From JANRLF01 sp033762815 (GTDB lineage Bacteria; Bacteroidota; Bacteroidia; Chitinophagales; CAIOSU01), in NCBI GenBank assembly GCA_033762815.1, contig JANRLF010000012.1:83969-147968 (forward strand): DNA of 64,000 nucleotides. Direction: 5' to 3'. A program made the position numbers and the translations under genes. The first letter of the stretch is position 1, and each line of letters starts with the position of its first letter. Under the pieces are notes generated by a model, which ran no database searches, had not been told where the DNA came from, and saw only the letters and a list, made by a program, of their open reading frames with translations. Shown one piece after another: positions 1 through 9,761 of this stretch.

Positions 1-960
1 CAGGTAACGTTGGTGGTAGTTGGAATGGTAACCGAAACGGCAGTAGGCTGGGTAATGGTTACAGGTAGGATAAACTGGCAACCGTTGGCATCGCGTATGG
101 TATCATTTACCGTGCCTGCGCAAAGGTTGCTGCGCGTTACGCCCGTGCCCGAACCCGTGCCGCTCCAACTGTGGGTATAGGGCGATGTTCCTCCACTCGG
201 CGAAACCGTAACCGAGCCGTTGCACAAACCGTTACAAGTTACGTTGGTCTGGGAAGTAATAGTTGCCGTGACTGACGTAGGCTGGGTGATGGTAACAGAG
301 GCCGTAGCAGAACAAAGAGCCGAGTCGCGAACAGTGACCGTGACACCGCCTGCGCATAGTCCCGTTACGCTATTGCCCGAACCTGTACCCGAAGACCAAA
401 CATAGGTATAGGTACCGCCCCTACCGCCTGAAGCGGAGGCTGTGGCCGTTCCATTACAAAGTCCATTGCAGGTAACATTAGTACGTGTAGGTATGCTGGC
501 AGATACCGCAGTAGGCTGGGTGATGGTGACCACCACAATAGTAGAACAGTTGTTGGCATCCCTTACCGTATCGCGGTAAGTGCCTGCGCAAAGGCCGCTG
601 CGGGTTGCGCCAGTTCCCGTACCTGAGCCGCTCCAGCTGTGAGTGTATGCACCCGTACCTCCGCTTGGCGTTATGGTAACTGTTCCATCGCAAAGGCCAT
701 TACAGCTTACATTGGTTTGGGAAGTGATACTTGCCGTTAAAGCAGGAGGATTGACAATGGTAACCGAAGCCGTAGGGGTACAGCCCAATCCATCGGTAAC
801 GGTGGCATTGTAGGTACCTGCGGCAAGGCCTGTTCTACTTAGCCCACCTGTACCAGGGCTCCATGTCACGGTATAAGGCCCACCACCACCCGTAGGGGTT
901 AGCGTGATGGTACCATTATTTGAGCCGTTACAGGTAATGTCCGTTTTGGTGGTACTTAAA
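1..960 (-). repeat. Tandem SprB-domain DNA repeats inside the adhesin gene
   Basis: The plus-strand marker gtaggctgggt recurs at 43-53, 277-287 and 511-521, exactly 234 bp (78 codons) apart, with long near-identical stretches around it. Each unit encodes one Cys-containing SprB repeat. At least four units are visible and the series runs off the window edge. The DNA-level similarity suggests recent duplication or gene conversion. Confidence 0.8.
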
Positions 961-3809
961 GTAGACCCTGCGGTTACTGTAATAAAACCAACTATAGAAT
1001 CGGTGATAGTACCACCGGGATAGGTTGCTTGTAGTTTAACGGTATAGCTACCGGGAGTACTGTAACAAATATTAGTGGGATTAGCGGCAGTAGAGGTGCT
1101 GGGGGTGCCGCCACTAAATGTCCACAGATAGCTTGAGGGAGCAGTGGCATTAGCATCAAAGAAATTGATACATACTCCCGCACAAATGGTAGAATCGCTC
1201 GCTCTAAAAAACAGGTCAGGGGTAGATGAATCAACTAAAGCATAAATACCGCCTTTTTGTCCCGTAAAGGTAATTTCATTGTTCAGCGTATCCCTAGTAC
1301 TGCTATTGGTGGGCAAATTCCATTGGGAAGTAGCACCTGACCATTGATGGGCCTTCAATCTAGTCTCGGTAATGGCGTTATTCGCAATGCTCCATTCAGA
1401 AGTCTGATATCTATACTTGAATGTAGCAGTTGGTGCTGTTGTAAAACTGACGGTATCGATAATCCAAAAGCGGTCAACTTCTTTAAATGAGTTATCCGCA
1501 CCAAATAGGTTATTGATATTGGTTACACCAGTGGGCAAGGGCCTGTTGTTAGGTGAGAGCGTCCAATCGGTTTGGTAAGTTGCCACAGCAAAACCGCCAC
1601 CCGCAGTACCAGGCGTAGTTACTTGATAAGTAAAGGGTACATAAGTGGTGGATGTGGCATTTTGGGTAAAAGGAACTACATAGCTAGTACCTGCGGCCGA
1701 AGACCCAACATTCCACTGCACCCTACCATAATTGGAAGGTGGACTAGTTTCGCTAATGATACCTCCAGTGAGGCGGGTAATAGCCGTATTAGCCGTATTG
1801 TTTACAGTATTTCTATAACCATTCAGGCTCAGCCATCCATCAGCCACAGCTAATACGTTGTTCTGCTGCACATCTCCTTGTAAGGTACGGGTATTAGCAT
1901 CGCCCAATAGCATATTATAAAAAGCCATGGTGGTGCTGGCATTTTGTCCGTCTATGGTTTTGCCACTACCATAAAAATATACACTACTGGTATGCGGACT
2001 TGCCGAACTGGCACTAACCGTACCATCTGTATAGGTCCAGTTGCCGAATACGTTAATGGTATCAATAATATGAAGGACCGATGCACTTGGCTTATTAATA
2101 ATAATATTAGGTAATCGGCCTTCATTTGGACTGATTCGGTAAGCCCCTGTACCAATAGGCGTTGACAATCGACCACGCATAGTATCTGTCACGCTAGCGG
2201 CAACTATTATCGTAGCTGTCCCGGTAGCACTAGTACCCTTGTTGCCCACTTCAATATCTTGGTTCACCTGGATGGTACCATTATCCAATTGCAAAGGCAG
2301 ACAGCCCATCGTGTACATATCGCCTGTTGTAAGCGTAGTGCTGCTGGCAATGGTTTTGGTGGAAACACCACTGGTACTTGTACCAAAAGCAATGTTGGGC
2401 AATGTATGGCTGCCTGTAATAACGTTGCCGGAGCCATTAAAACTCACTATGCCATCGCCGGTAATGGTACCAGCAGTATAGGTCCAGTTGCCCATCACAC
2501 CACAGGCGTTGCAAAGAAAAGTAGTAGTTCCCGCTAGGCAAGAAAGGCTGGTCATGCTTGTCGCGGTTTGTGAGGCCACGGCGGCAGGATACCATTTACT
2601 TGCTCCAGGATTGGCGGTTTTTGTAATGTTTAAGGTACCGCTAGTTTTATTGATGACCACATTCGGAAATCCGCTTGCACCGATGGGGGAGTTGCAGTAA
2701 AAAGTTTGGGCACCCGTACCATCAATGTTAATCGTTGCATTACCGCCACCTTGACCATAGTAAAACGTGGTAGTTATCAAATCCTTTTTGGCAGAGATGT
2801 TCCCATTTCTAATAAAATTCAATGCGCCGCTCACTATTAGGGCCGAATCGGAGGTCAGGGTCAATCCATTTAAATCCGCATCACATCCCTCAAAATCAAG
2901 GTCGGAAATCGTATGGTTGCTACCTCTCACTGCCATGTTTCTCACAAAACATACCGTACCGACCGTATTAATAACACCCGATACATATTCCCAATCATTG
3001 GTAAAGGAAGTATAGCCAAAAAACTTAAGGGTATCGGTTGCTGCTTTTTGAATCTTGGTTTTTGCGAAAGCACCCAATCCGCAAGATGTTTGTATTTGTG
3101 TGCCTGCTGAGTTGAATCCTGTTATTACTTGCGTACCGCTGCCGTTCCAGGTAAAAACGGTAGTATTGGTATTTCCGCCACCAGTTCCTGTATTGTTTAA
3201 ATAGGTAGTATCAGCAGTAACATTTACGGCTCCGCCAAAGTAAAAATTGCCAGCTCCACCAATTGTGGTCAATATACTGTCTATGGTAAGGGGAGTGACG
3301 CAAGAAGTGAATGTAAAATTAAAACCACCACCTGGTGCACCCGCTCCACCTATTGTTACGCGGTGAATAGTAGTATTGCATGTATTGATTGTTAAGCCCG
3401 AAGCCCCATTAAAATACACTAATCCTATGCCCGAATTAAATGTTCCACCAGTTACCGTAAAAGCGGAGGTTACTTCCAAAGTGCCGGAGGTATTTATAAA
3501 GGTACCTCCTGCCTGTGAAAAAGTGGACAAGGTAATATTTGTAGTGCCCCCATTAATAGTGCCTGTATATGCAGCAGTAATATTGATGGTGTTTAACAAA
3601 ATTGCCGTACCCACATCTTGGGTACAGTTAGCTGTACTAGTGCCATTGAAGGTAACTGTGGAACCAGCCACTGGGGGGCCAGCTGGCGACCAGTTGCTTG
3701 GAGTACTCCAAAGGCCCGTACCGCCCCCATTGGTCCAAGTATATTGGCCAAAGGCAGAAAAAGATAACAGGCACAAAAATGTCAGTAGCGGAAGGTATAA
3801 CTTTTTCAA
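1..3809 (-). CDS. Giant secreted SprB-repeat adhesin (N-terminal part; C-terminus beyond the window)
   Basis: The reading frame starts at a TTG codon at 3809 and is still open at the window start, so at least 1269 residues are present. It begins with a clear signal peptide (KKLYLPLLTFL, cleaved near FSAFG/QYTW). A Ser/Thr/Gly/Asn-rich region with a WTNGGGTGLW start follows, of the kind seen in beta-helix or filamentous surface proteins. A PKD-like domain lies near residues 868-925, and from about residue 950 there are repeats of TNVTCNGLCNGS...GG...Y.HSWSG, the SprB repeat family. In known relatives such proteins leave through T9SS and act as gliding or adhesion filaments; the T9SS sorting domain would lie outside the window. 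TTG is chosen because no in-frame ATG precedes the signal peptide. I translated the two ends and about 1.2 kb of the repeat part, and all agree with one frame. Confidence 0.82.
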   Translation of the reverse strand, partial: MKKLYLPLLTFLCLLSFSAFGQYTWTNGGGTGLWSTPSNWSPAGPPVAGSTVTFNGTSTANCTQDVGTAILLNTINITAAYTGTINGGTTNITLSTFSQAGGTFINTSGTLEVTSAFTVTGGTFNSGIGLVYFNGASGLTINTCNTTIHRVTIGGAGAPGGGFNFTFTSCVTPLTIDSILTTIGGAGNFYFGGAVNVTADTTYLNNTGTGGGNTNTTVFTWNGSGTQVITGFNSAGTQIQTSCGLGAFAKTKIQKAATDTLKFFGYTSFTNDWEYVSGVINTVGTVCFVRNMAVRGSNHTISDLDFEGCDADLNGLTLTSDSALIVSGALNFIRNGNISAKKDLITTTFYYGQGGGNATINIDGTGAQTFYCNSPIGASGFPNVVINKTSGTLNITKTANPGASKWYPAAVASQTATSMTSLSCLAGTTTFLCNACGVMGNWTYTAGTITGDGIVSFNGSGNVITGSHTLPNIAFGTSTSGVSTKTIASSTTLTTGDMYTMGCLPLQLDNGTIQVNQDIEVGNKGTSATGTATIIVAASVTDTMRGRLSTPIGTGAYRISPNEGRLPNIIINKPSASVLHIIDTINVFGNWTYTDGTVSASSASPHTSSVYFYGSGKTIDGQNASTTMAFYNMLLGDANTRTLQGDVQQNNVLAVADGWLSLNGYRNTVNNTANTAITRLTGGIISETSPPSNYGRVQWNVGSSAAGTSYVVPFTQNATSTTYVPFTYQVTTPGTAGGGFAVATYQTDWTLSPNNRPLPTGVTNINNLFGADNSFKEVDRFWIIDTVSFTTAPTATFKYRYQTSEWSIANNAITETRLKAHQWSGATSQWNLPTNSSTRDTLNNEITFTGQKGGIYALVDSSTPDLFFRASDSTICAGVCINFFDANATAPSSYLWTFSGGTPSTSTAANPTNICYSTPGSYTVKLQATYPGGTITDSIVGFITVTAGSTLSTTKTDITCNGSNNGTITLTPTGGGGPYTVTWSPGTGGLSRTGLAAGTYNATVTDGLGCTPTASVTIVNPPALTASITSQTNVSCNGLCDGTVTITPSGGTGAYTHSWSGSGTGTGATRSGLCAGTYRDTVRDANNCSTIVVVTITQPTAVSASIPTRTNVTCNGLCNGTATASASGGRGGTYTYVWSSGTGSGNSVTGLCAGGVTVTVRDSALCSATASVTITQPTSVTATITSQTNVTCNGLCNGSVTVSPSGGTSPYTHSWSGTGSGTGVTRSNLCAGTVNDTIRDANGCQFILPVTITQPTAVSVTIPTTTNVT

Positions 3810-3945
3810 GGGGGACTGTCTTAGGTTAAAGAAGCAATTAAGAGCCTTTTGTTCTAATGCGTTAAAATACCTAAATTTTTCAAAATAGTAAACACTTTAT
3901 CGGGTGGACAAGTAAAGTCCATTCCCTTTTTAATTAAGGTTTAAT

Positions 3946-5958
3946 TCACTTTTTTAATACCAAAAACCTTTCGCCCGAATTTTTATCTACGAATTCCTGC
4001 TCGGTAGCTTGCTGTAATAAGGGGCTAATCTTTGCTGTAGCAGATGCAATAACGAACTTCAGCCCATACTGCCTTATGAAGTCCAATTGGCTTTCCTCCA
4101 ACGTACGAAAGGAGCCCGCCGCCTTTTGCGCTTCAACAAAGCGATAGAACGGTGATTTATTCCAAGCGTCCATTTGGCGGCGTTGCTCAATGGGGGGTAA
4201 ATCATTGAACGGAATATCATACACTGATAAAGGGCTAGTGGATAAATATTGTGGCAGTAACACCAAGTACCAACCCAACTTAGCTGATAAAGAGATGCGG
4301 TGCATGGGGGCCTCCTTCGGATCATTATACTCTGCCCAACCTTTTAAAAAACCCCCACTTACGTGCTTTTCTTTTTGAAATGCGGAACCTATTTGTTGAA
4401 GGTACGCTGTTGAATACTGTTGGCTAAGAGTGGCCTTAAACTGTTGGTTGTCGGCATTAAATTTATAACCCTTATGGGCAAGTAAAACCAACATGACGGC
4501 GACTAAACCCAAGTTGAATATTTTCCTTAGCGAGCCTAATGAAAACAAGCCTTGTTGTGCCAAAGCCGCCAAAACAAGGACAAGGATATACATAAATGCC
4601 CAATTGGATATTACAAGGCCATTACCTAGCAGTTGCATACCATCTTTGTCCTCAAACATCAAAGCCCAAGCACTAAGGCCCGTAAAAAAAACAGCTACTG
4701 CCAACATGCCAAAAAAGAACAAAGAATGCTTTAATTGCTGGTAAAGTTTGTTGGCAACTATCAAGGCAATAACTATCAACAAAAAAGGCAGATAAAGCGC
4801 CACGGTTTGAAGACTGGACAGTATGATAATGTTTCGCCGGGTAGCAAGGGCTGCCATATCGAACAAACGGAGTGCTTTTAAGTTAAAGGCACCGGCTGCT
4901 TCCCCAAAAAACCAATAGAATAAAGCATAGAATAATAATGTCAGGAAGGTATATAATAAGAATCGCCAGTTTTCTTGCTTCGTCCATAATCTATATAGCC
5001 AATTAATACAGAACAACAACCATAGGGTTCCAAAAACGGCAGGTAATGTGGCAATATAAATCATAGGCAAAGCCAATATGCATATAAAACCAGGTAAGTA
5101 ATTTTTACGGTCAAAAAACAAAATGCTTGCCGCAGCAAATGGTACCAATTGCAGCAACTTGGGCATGCCTAGTACATTTTCACCAAAATGATTGAGGCGA
5201 TACAATTCGTAGCTTAAATAGGAGAACTTATTATAAAAGTAGAAATGGTAGTACCCAAATAGAAACAGTATGGGTATCATTGCCAATGCCCACCATTGCA
5301 CCAAACCTTTCCGCTGGAACAATGCCAAGATGCCCAATAAGCCTAACGTGATAAAAATGGACTGGCAAACAAGTTGGTATACTAAAAAGTGGTTCAACCC
5401 CGTACATTGCTGAATCAGGGCGGTTAACCACAAATCAAAATAATGGTAAGGTACCAAACTGGTGCCGGCAGCACCAATAGCCACATCGGGCACAAACCAA
5501 CTTTCCACGCCTGTAATACCAAGCTGTTGGGCAATCATGGCATAAAAGGTATAATCAAAGCCATTTTGGGCAATGAAGCCTAAACCATGGCCCGTATAAA
5601 CGGAGGCCGCTTGATATAGGTAAGTAATCCCTATAGCCCCTATCATAAAAGAGACTAGTTTAACATAGCTTAGCTTGTTATGTGGCCATGTAAGAGCTTG
5701 ATTCTGGCCCTTACGTAATTCAAACCATAAAAACCCACCTAATAGTAGAAGCGATAAATGGATGGTTTTTCCATGGGCCTTTAGCAATGAAAAGCCCATT
5801 ACACAAATCAATAATCCGAGAAAGGTAGACCAAAATAAAGACTCTGCTTGCAGAATGTTCCATTTAACTCCTAGCAACTTCAATAATAACATGCCCACTA
5901 TGGCAAACAGCACCATGGTAACCAGGTACACTGAAAAATAGGTAAGCAGAAGCATCAT
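3946..5958 (-). CDS. Large polytopic membrane protein, last gene of glycan operon
   Basis: This 670-aa protein has roughly a dozen hydrophobic segments across its first 500 residues (starting with LLLTYFSVYLVTMVLFAIV) and a soluble C-terminal part of about 150 residues that ends FLVLKK. The long membrane domain with a periplasmic or cytosolic tail resembles GT-C glycosyltransferases or O-antigen polymerase/ligase-like proteins, but I see no diagnostic motif and do not assign a function. It is downstream of two GT2 genes (38-bp gap) and its direction and spacing place it in the same operon. A role in polymerising or transferring the surface glycan is inference from context. The start could be either of the first two Met codons. 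Confidence 0.8.
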   Translation of the reverse strand: MMLLLTYFSVYLVTMVLFAIVGMLLLKLLGVKWNILQAESLFWSTFLGLLICVMGFSLLKAHGKTIHLSLLLLGGFLWFELRKGQNQALTWPHNKLSYVKLVSFMIGAIGITYLYQAASVYTGHGLGFIAQNGFDYTFYAMIAQQLGITGVESWFVPDVAIGAAGTSLVPYHYFDLWLTALIQQCTGLNHFLVYQLVCQSIFITLGLLGILALFQRKGLVQWWALAMIPILFLFGYYHFYFYNKFSYLSYELYRLNHFGENVLGMPKLLQLVPFAAASILFFDRKNYLPGFICILALPMIYIATLPAVFGTLWLLFCINWLYRLWTKQENWRFLLYTFLTLLFYALFYWFFGEAAGAFNLKALRLFDMAALATRRNIIILSSLQTVALYLPFLLIVIALIVANKLYQQLKHSLFFFGMLAVAVFFTGLSAWALMFEDKDGMQLLGNGLVISNWAFMYILVLVLAALAQQGLFSLGSLRKIFNLGLVAVMLVLLAHKGYKFNADNQQFKATLSQQYSTAYLQQIGSAFQKEKHVSGGFLKGWAEYNDPKEAPMHRISLSAKLGWYLVLLPQYLSTSPLSVYDIPFNDLPPIEQRRQMDAWNKSPFYRFVEAQKAAGSFRTLEESQLDFIRQYGLKFVIASATAKISPLLQQATEQEFVDKNSGERFLVLKK

Positions 5959-5996
5959 CAGCCAATTATTTGACTAAGAGTTTGGGGACTCTTAGC

Positions 5997-6875
5997 CTAA
6001 ATTATCAATCGTAAGATAGCTAGTGTCCTTCTTGTCATCACCTCAGCCAAACTCTTCAAAGCACTTTGCCATAAATACTTTAATGCCCTTTGCTTTTTGC
6101 CCGATAATGCCAAATGTAAGGATATGTAGGAAAGCATGTGGGCTTCAATTCTACCTAAATCTTTGCCATTGGCTTCCATAAAGATAGCGTCTTCCTTTAG
6201 ATTTTGAAGCAACAAGTTTGTCCTGTCCAGCATTTCCCTTTCGTCATAATTCAGTACACTCCGGCTGTCATGGTTGATCATGCAGGCCGTAATGGTATCA
6301 CTATATTCAAACTTGTACCTGCTGGCTAGCCTTAACCAAAGCAGCCAATCTTCCGTACCGGACAGCTTTCGATTTTCACAGAACTTTAAATCGGCGAATA
6401 TTTCCCTTTTGACAAAAATTCCGATACAGCTTATAACATTGCCCTTTATCAATTGCCGGTTCAAGTCTTGCGCATGCTGCTTGACCGATAGCAGCTTACC
6501 CTGTTCGTCGCGGTATTCATAGGCTAAATGGAATACAGCAGGAGCATTTTTATCGTGAATCAACTTTTCAGCTTCTTCAAAATGGTTAGGGTACAACAAG
6601 TCATCGGAATCTAGGAAAGTAACATAACTGCCTTTGGCCCTTTCTATTCCATAGTTGCGGGCCGCACCCCGCTCCCCATTTTCTTTCCGGAAATAGACTA
6701 TCCTTTCATCACTGAGGGACTTTACCACGGATTCCGTATTGTCTTTGCTCCCATCGTCAACTACCAATACTTCAAAATCCGTGAAATTTTGCGCAAGCAC
6801 CGACTGCAAAGTTTTGCCTATCAGTTGCTCCCGATTATAGGTCGGGATAATGAGGGAGAAGAGCGGCATCTTCAT
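5997..6875 (-). CDS. Family 2 glycosyltransferase
   Basis: This 292-aa GT-A fold enzyme starts FSLIIPTYNRE, followed by VLVVDDGSKDNT (nucleotide-binding Asp pair), a GAARNYGI segment and the DSDD metal-binding motif (FLDSDDLLYP, about residues 90-100). It probably transfers a nucleotide-activated sugar to a surface glycan at the cytoplasmic face of the inner membrane. Its start overlaps the stop of the upstream GT2 gene by 4 bp (ATGA-type), which indicates translational coupling. Donor and acceptor cannot be read from the sequence. The C-terminal part (LSGKKQRALKYLWQS) is helical and basic, which would suit peripheral membrane binding. Confidence 0.92.
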   Translation of the reverse strand: MKMPLFSLIIPTYNREQLIGKTLQSVLAQNFTDFEVLVVDDGSKDNTESVVKSLSDERIVYFRKENGERGAARNYGIERAKGSYVTFLDSDDLLYPNHFEEAEKLIHDKNAPAVFHLAYEYRDEQGKLLSVKQHAQDLNRQLIKGNVISCIGIFVKREIFADLKFCENRKLSGTEDWLLWLRLASRYKFEYSDTITACMINHDSRSVLNYDEREMLDRTNLLLQNLKEDAIFMEANGKDLGRIEAHMLSYISLHLALSGKKQRALKYLWQSALKSLAEVMTRRTLAILRLII

Positions 6876-7828
6876 GCTGTCGGTTTGTACTTTCTGATGC
6901 CTAAATTGTTCTTGACCAAAATGAACAGTTTCTCGAGCATATTCCCATCTTTCAGAGTATGGAAAATAAGTTGATTGGTGCTTTTCCTATTGCCCAAAGT
7001 ATATTCCAACACAATGGCATTCATTAGGTTAAGCTTTAACACCTTTTCCAATTCCTCGTCAGAAAACGGGCGGTTCATGATATACTTAACATTGGTCGGA
7101 TTATCGTATATCCCTAAATCCTCCATACGGTTGCGATACTTTTTGTCGGAAAAGGAATTGAAGAATCGGGATATGATTCGTCTAAAGTCAAGATAAAGGC
7201 CGCCTGGGTTCTTGCCAGTCTTTGCTTGGTCATGTATCCTAAAGTTGACAAGTGCTTTTTCGATATGCACTATTTGCGTATTGAAAAAAATGCGCACCCA
7301 CAGTTCATGGTCCATTAGGTAATAAAAGCTCTTATCCAAATATCCATATACCTCGCACAGCTCCTTTTTCCAAAAAACACCCGGCTGATGGATGGATACC
7401 CTTTTCAAAAAGTCAAAGAGCTCAAAGTGGTTTTGGTAAAGCTGCTTACTGCCAGCGGGGGTCATATTGTTCACATTGCCAATTACCACTCCAGCCTCAG
7501 GGTTTTTAACAAATGCATCCCCTACCCAATTCAGGGCGCCAGGCTCGTAATAGTCGTCGCTGTTAAGCCACACTACTATTTCCCCCGTAGCTTTCATTAA
7601 GCCTTTGTTGATGGCATCACTTTGTCCCTCATCCTTCTCGCTCACCCAATAACTGATTTTTTGCTCGTACCGTCGTATGATTTCCAGCGTATTGTCGGTA
7701 CTGCCACCGTCTATGATAATGTATTCTAGGTTGGGATAGTCTTGATTGACTACAGAAAGGATGGTTTGTTCAATGTATTGGCCTTGGTTATAGGATGGGG
7801 TAATAACAGATATTTTAGGTAGCTGCAT
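6872..7828 (-). CDS. Family 2 glycosyltransferase
   Basis: This 318-aa GT2 enzyme has ISVITPSYNQG at the N-terminus, YIIIDGGSTDNT, the EGQSDAINKG acceptor-region motif and the metal-binding LNSDDYYEP. It belongs to the same superfamily as the next gene but to a clearly different subgroup (IDGGSTDNT type). It lies 9 bp downstream of the sulfotransferase gene and overlaps the following GT2 gene by 4 bp, so it is mid-operon. The likely role is addition of one sugar of the repeat unit or side chain. Donor unknown. Confidence 0.92.
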   Translation of the reverse strand: MQLPKISVITPSYNQGQYIEQTILSVVNQDYPNLEYIIIDGGSTDNTLEIIRRYEQKISYWVSEKDEGQSDAINKGLMKATGEIVVWLNSDDYYEPGALNWVGDAFVKNPEAGVVIGNVNNMTPAGSKQLYQNHFELFDFLKRVSIHQPGVFWKKELCEVYGYLDKSFYYLMDHELWVRIFFNTQIVHIEKALVNFRIHDQAKTGKNPGGLYLDFRRIISRFFNSFSDKKYRNRMEDLGIYDNPTNVKYIMNRPFSDEELEKVLKLNLMNAIVLEYTLGNRKSTNQLIFHTLKDGNMLEKLFILVKNNLGIRKYKPTA

Positions 7829-7837
7829 GATGCCAGG

Positions 7838-8452
7838 TTAAAACTGATAATCAAACAGTTCGATATCCTCTTTAAAAGCTTCGGCTACCAAGGCTCGGGT
7901 GCCATCGTTATAATAATCCCTGTAGTGGGTATGCTTGCTCTTATTGGAGTGGGGCAGGGTAGCTTCTATACCAATATGTGCAGTAATTTTTTTAAAATCT
8001 TCGTTGATCGATTCCAGCTTGCCTATAAAGTCCACCAAGCAGTTACCTGCGGCATCGTACATAAATGCCTTTTGCAAGTGCAGGTCTTCGTTCACCCTCC
8101 AATGGATATATTCCTCAAAGGACATTTTAAGTACTAAATCCCTTTGATGGTGGCCCTTCTCCTCACGGGCATAATGGTAAAGCGATACCTGCCAATCCCA
8201 GGGATTGCGCACAAAACTAAATTTGTAATACTTGTTAAAGTACTTGGCTTTCAGCCCTGCTTTTAGTTCGGGGGCGGAAATATGGTCTTCAAAATCGCTT
8301 GACTTGGGCAGTATGCCCAACTTCTGTGCTATCCAATTAGGGTAAGTTTCTCTTGGAGGGATGGTATAAACTTGAAGGGCTTCTCTAATGCTGGTGCCTG
8401 CCACTTTATAATTGTGGAGAAAAATAAAGCGGTGGTGGTGACAAATAACCAT
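7838..8452 (-). CDS. Sulfotransferase family protein (carbohydrate type)
   Basis: This 204-aa protein has the PAPS-binding features of the Sulfotransfer_2 family: a 5'-phosphosulfate loop near the N-terminus (FIFLHNYKVAGTSIRE, about residues 10-25) and the 3'-phosphate motif FSFVRNPWDW about 80 residues later. Family members transfer sulfate from PAPS to glycans. Its position between a DegT-fold sugar enzyme and two glycosyltransferases suggests the surface glycan is sulfated (inference). No signal peptide is present, so it would act in the cytosol before export. Spacing to both neighbours is about 10 bp. Confidence 0.85.
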   Translation of the reverse strand: MVICHHHRFIFLHNYKVAGTSIREALQVYTIPPRETYPNWIAQKLGILPKSSDFEDHISAPELKAGLKAKYFNKYYKFSFVRNPWDWQVSLYHYAREEKGHHQRDLVLKMSFEEYIHWRVNEDLHLQKAFMYDAAGNCLVDFIGKLESINEDFKKITAHIGIEATLPHSNKSKHTHYRDYYNDGTRALVAEAFKEDIELFDYQF

Positions 8453-8464
8453 TCCGGTTAGGCC

Positions 8465-9670
8465 TTACTTATTACGGAAATACTCATGGAAAGCATCAAT
8501 CATAAAGTCCACCTCAGCTTCTTTCATATAGGAATGGCATCCCACGTAGAAACCATTGCTGTTAATCCATTTAGCAACCGGAAAATTTTCTTCCAAATTA
8601 CCGTACAGACGCTTGTATATGGGCTGGTTGATTAGCGGAAGCATTTCCCTTGTTTCCACGTTCAGGTTTTCCAAGAATTTGCACAACTCCCATTTCGTTT
8701 CTTGCTTGGTAACCAAGCCATAGAGCATAAAGGTATGGGTCCTATCAGGCGGGCATGATGGCAGTTGAATAAAATCCTGTAGGTCAGAAAGCCCAGCGGT
8801 TAGCTTGTCGGCAATTTCCTTACGACGACGTATGATTTCATCTGATTTAGCCAACTGGCCCACCCCTATCGCCGATTCCATTTCCGTACAGCGAAAGGAA
8901 TGGCCTACGTGTATGAAGTTGAATCGCTTCAACATGATTTCCTGCAATTGCTCGCCTTCGGCACCCGCATCGTCCGTAGAACTAATATAGATACTATCGC
9001 GGCCGTGGTTCATCAAGCTGCGCATATCGGTAGCCAAATCGGCACTGTTGGTAGTGGCAAAGCCGCCCACACCGGTTACCAAAAAGTGGGCAACATACGT
9101 GGAAAAACAACCTACATCGCCAATACTACCCACCGAACGGTCTTTATACTTGGCAAACATGCACTCACAAGTATCTTCTATTATTGACAAACGGTAAGTT
9201 TTTGCCAATTCCATGATAGGATCCATATCGCAGGGCAATCCCAACAAATGAACAGGGATAATGGCACGGGTACGTGAGGTGATTTTCGCCTCGATCTTTC
9301 GGGGATCGATATTATAGGTATCTGACTCCACGTCAACAAATACCGGCTTCATGTTGTTGTGCAACACAATATTGGACGTAGCCACAAAGGTGACAGCGGG
9401 CACAATCACCTCATCGCCATCTGCCCAACCGTGCCTATCTTTTAGGGCAGCTAAAGCAATGTGCAGGGCCGAAGTACCACTGTTCATGAACAATGCAAAC
9501 TTGCAATCATGTTTGGCGGCGAATTCTTTCTCAAACCGTTTCGACATGGGTCCATAAGTCAATTGGTTGCTATTGAGCACTTCATTGACCAATTGCTTTT
9601 CATAATCGGATAACACCAAACCGCCGACGCCGATTTGATAAGGATACTTTTGTAAACGTGTAGAAACCAT
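8465..9670 (-). CDS. DegT/DnrJ/EryC1-fold sugar enzyme with His in place of the PLP lysine
   Basis: This 401-aa PLP-dependent sugar enzyme fold has the NSGTSALH phosphate loop at 63-70, the pyridine-ring Asp in IIEDTCEC (D166) and GSIGDVGCFS. At the position where aminotransferases carry the Schiff-base Lys, it reads STYVAHFLVTGVGG, so the residue is His195. Replacement of this Lys by His is the hallmark of the 3-dehydratase branch of the family (ColD, GDP-4-keto-6-deoxymannose 3-dehydratase; RfbH/E1, CDP-sugar 3-dehydrase). A dehydratase or another non-transaminating role is therefore more likely than sugar amination. Cys168, Cys170 and Cys188 are notable, but I cannot show that they form the E1-type Fe-S site. 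It has its own -7 element 18 nt upstream. Confidence 0.85.
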   Translation of the reverse strand: MVSTRLQKYPYQIGVGGLVLSDYEKQLVNEVLNSNQLTYGPMSKRFEKEFAAKHDCKFALFMNSGTSALHIALAALKDRHGWADGDEVIVPAVTFVATSNIVLHNNMKPVFVDVESDTYNIDPRKIEAKITSRTRAIIPVHLLGLPCDMDPIMELAKTYRLSIIEDTCECMFAKYKDRSVGSIGDVGCFSTYVAHFLVTGVGGFATTNSADLATDMRSLMNHGRDSIYISSTDDAGAEGEQLQEIMLKRFNFIHVGHSFRCTEMESAIGVGQLAKSDEIIRRRKEIADKLTAGLSDLQDFIQLPSCPPDRTHTFMLYGLVTKQETKWELCKFLENLNVETREMLPLINQPIYKRLYGNLEENFPVAKWINSNGFYVGCHSYMKEAEVDFMIDAFHEYFRNK

Positions 9671-9687
9671 AACTCAATTTAACTAAG

Positions 9688-9695
9688 CAAAACTA
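9688..9695 (-). promoter_or_regulatory. -7 promoter element before the His-type DegT gene
   Basis: On the minus strand the site reads TAGTTTTG, matching the Bacteroidota consensus TAnnTTTG, 17 nt before the ATG at 9670. No clear TTTG at -33 was found. It could give the downstream half of the glycan operon (DegT, sulfotransferase, two GT2, membrane protein) its own transcript. Confidence 0.45.
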
Positions 9696-9761
9696 CTACT
9701 CTTTTTTTTGAAATGCGCCTAGAGGCTTGTATTTCTGACCACTAGCCCCTTTATGCCTTTG

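Noticed and set aside
3376..3888. A 170-aa plus-strand reading frame opposite the adhesin start
   Set aside because: It is antisense to the signal-peptide and N-terminal region of the adhesin, and its sequence is a biased mirror of Thr/Gly/Val codons with no homology.
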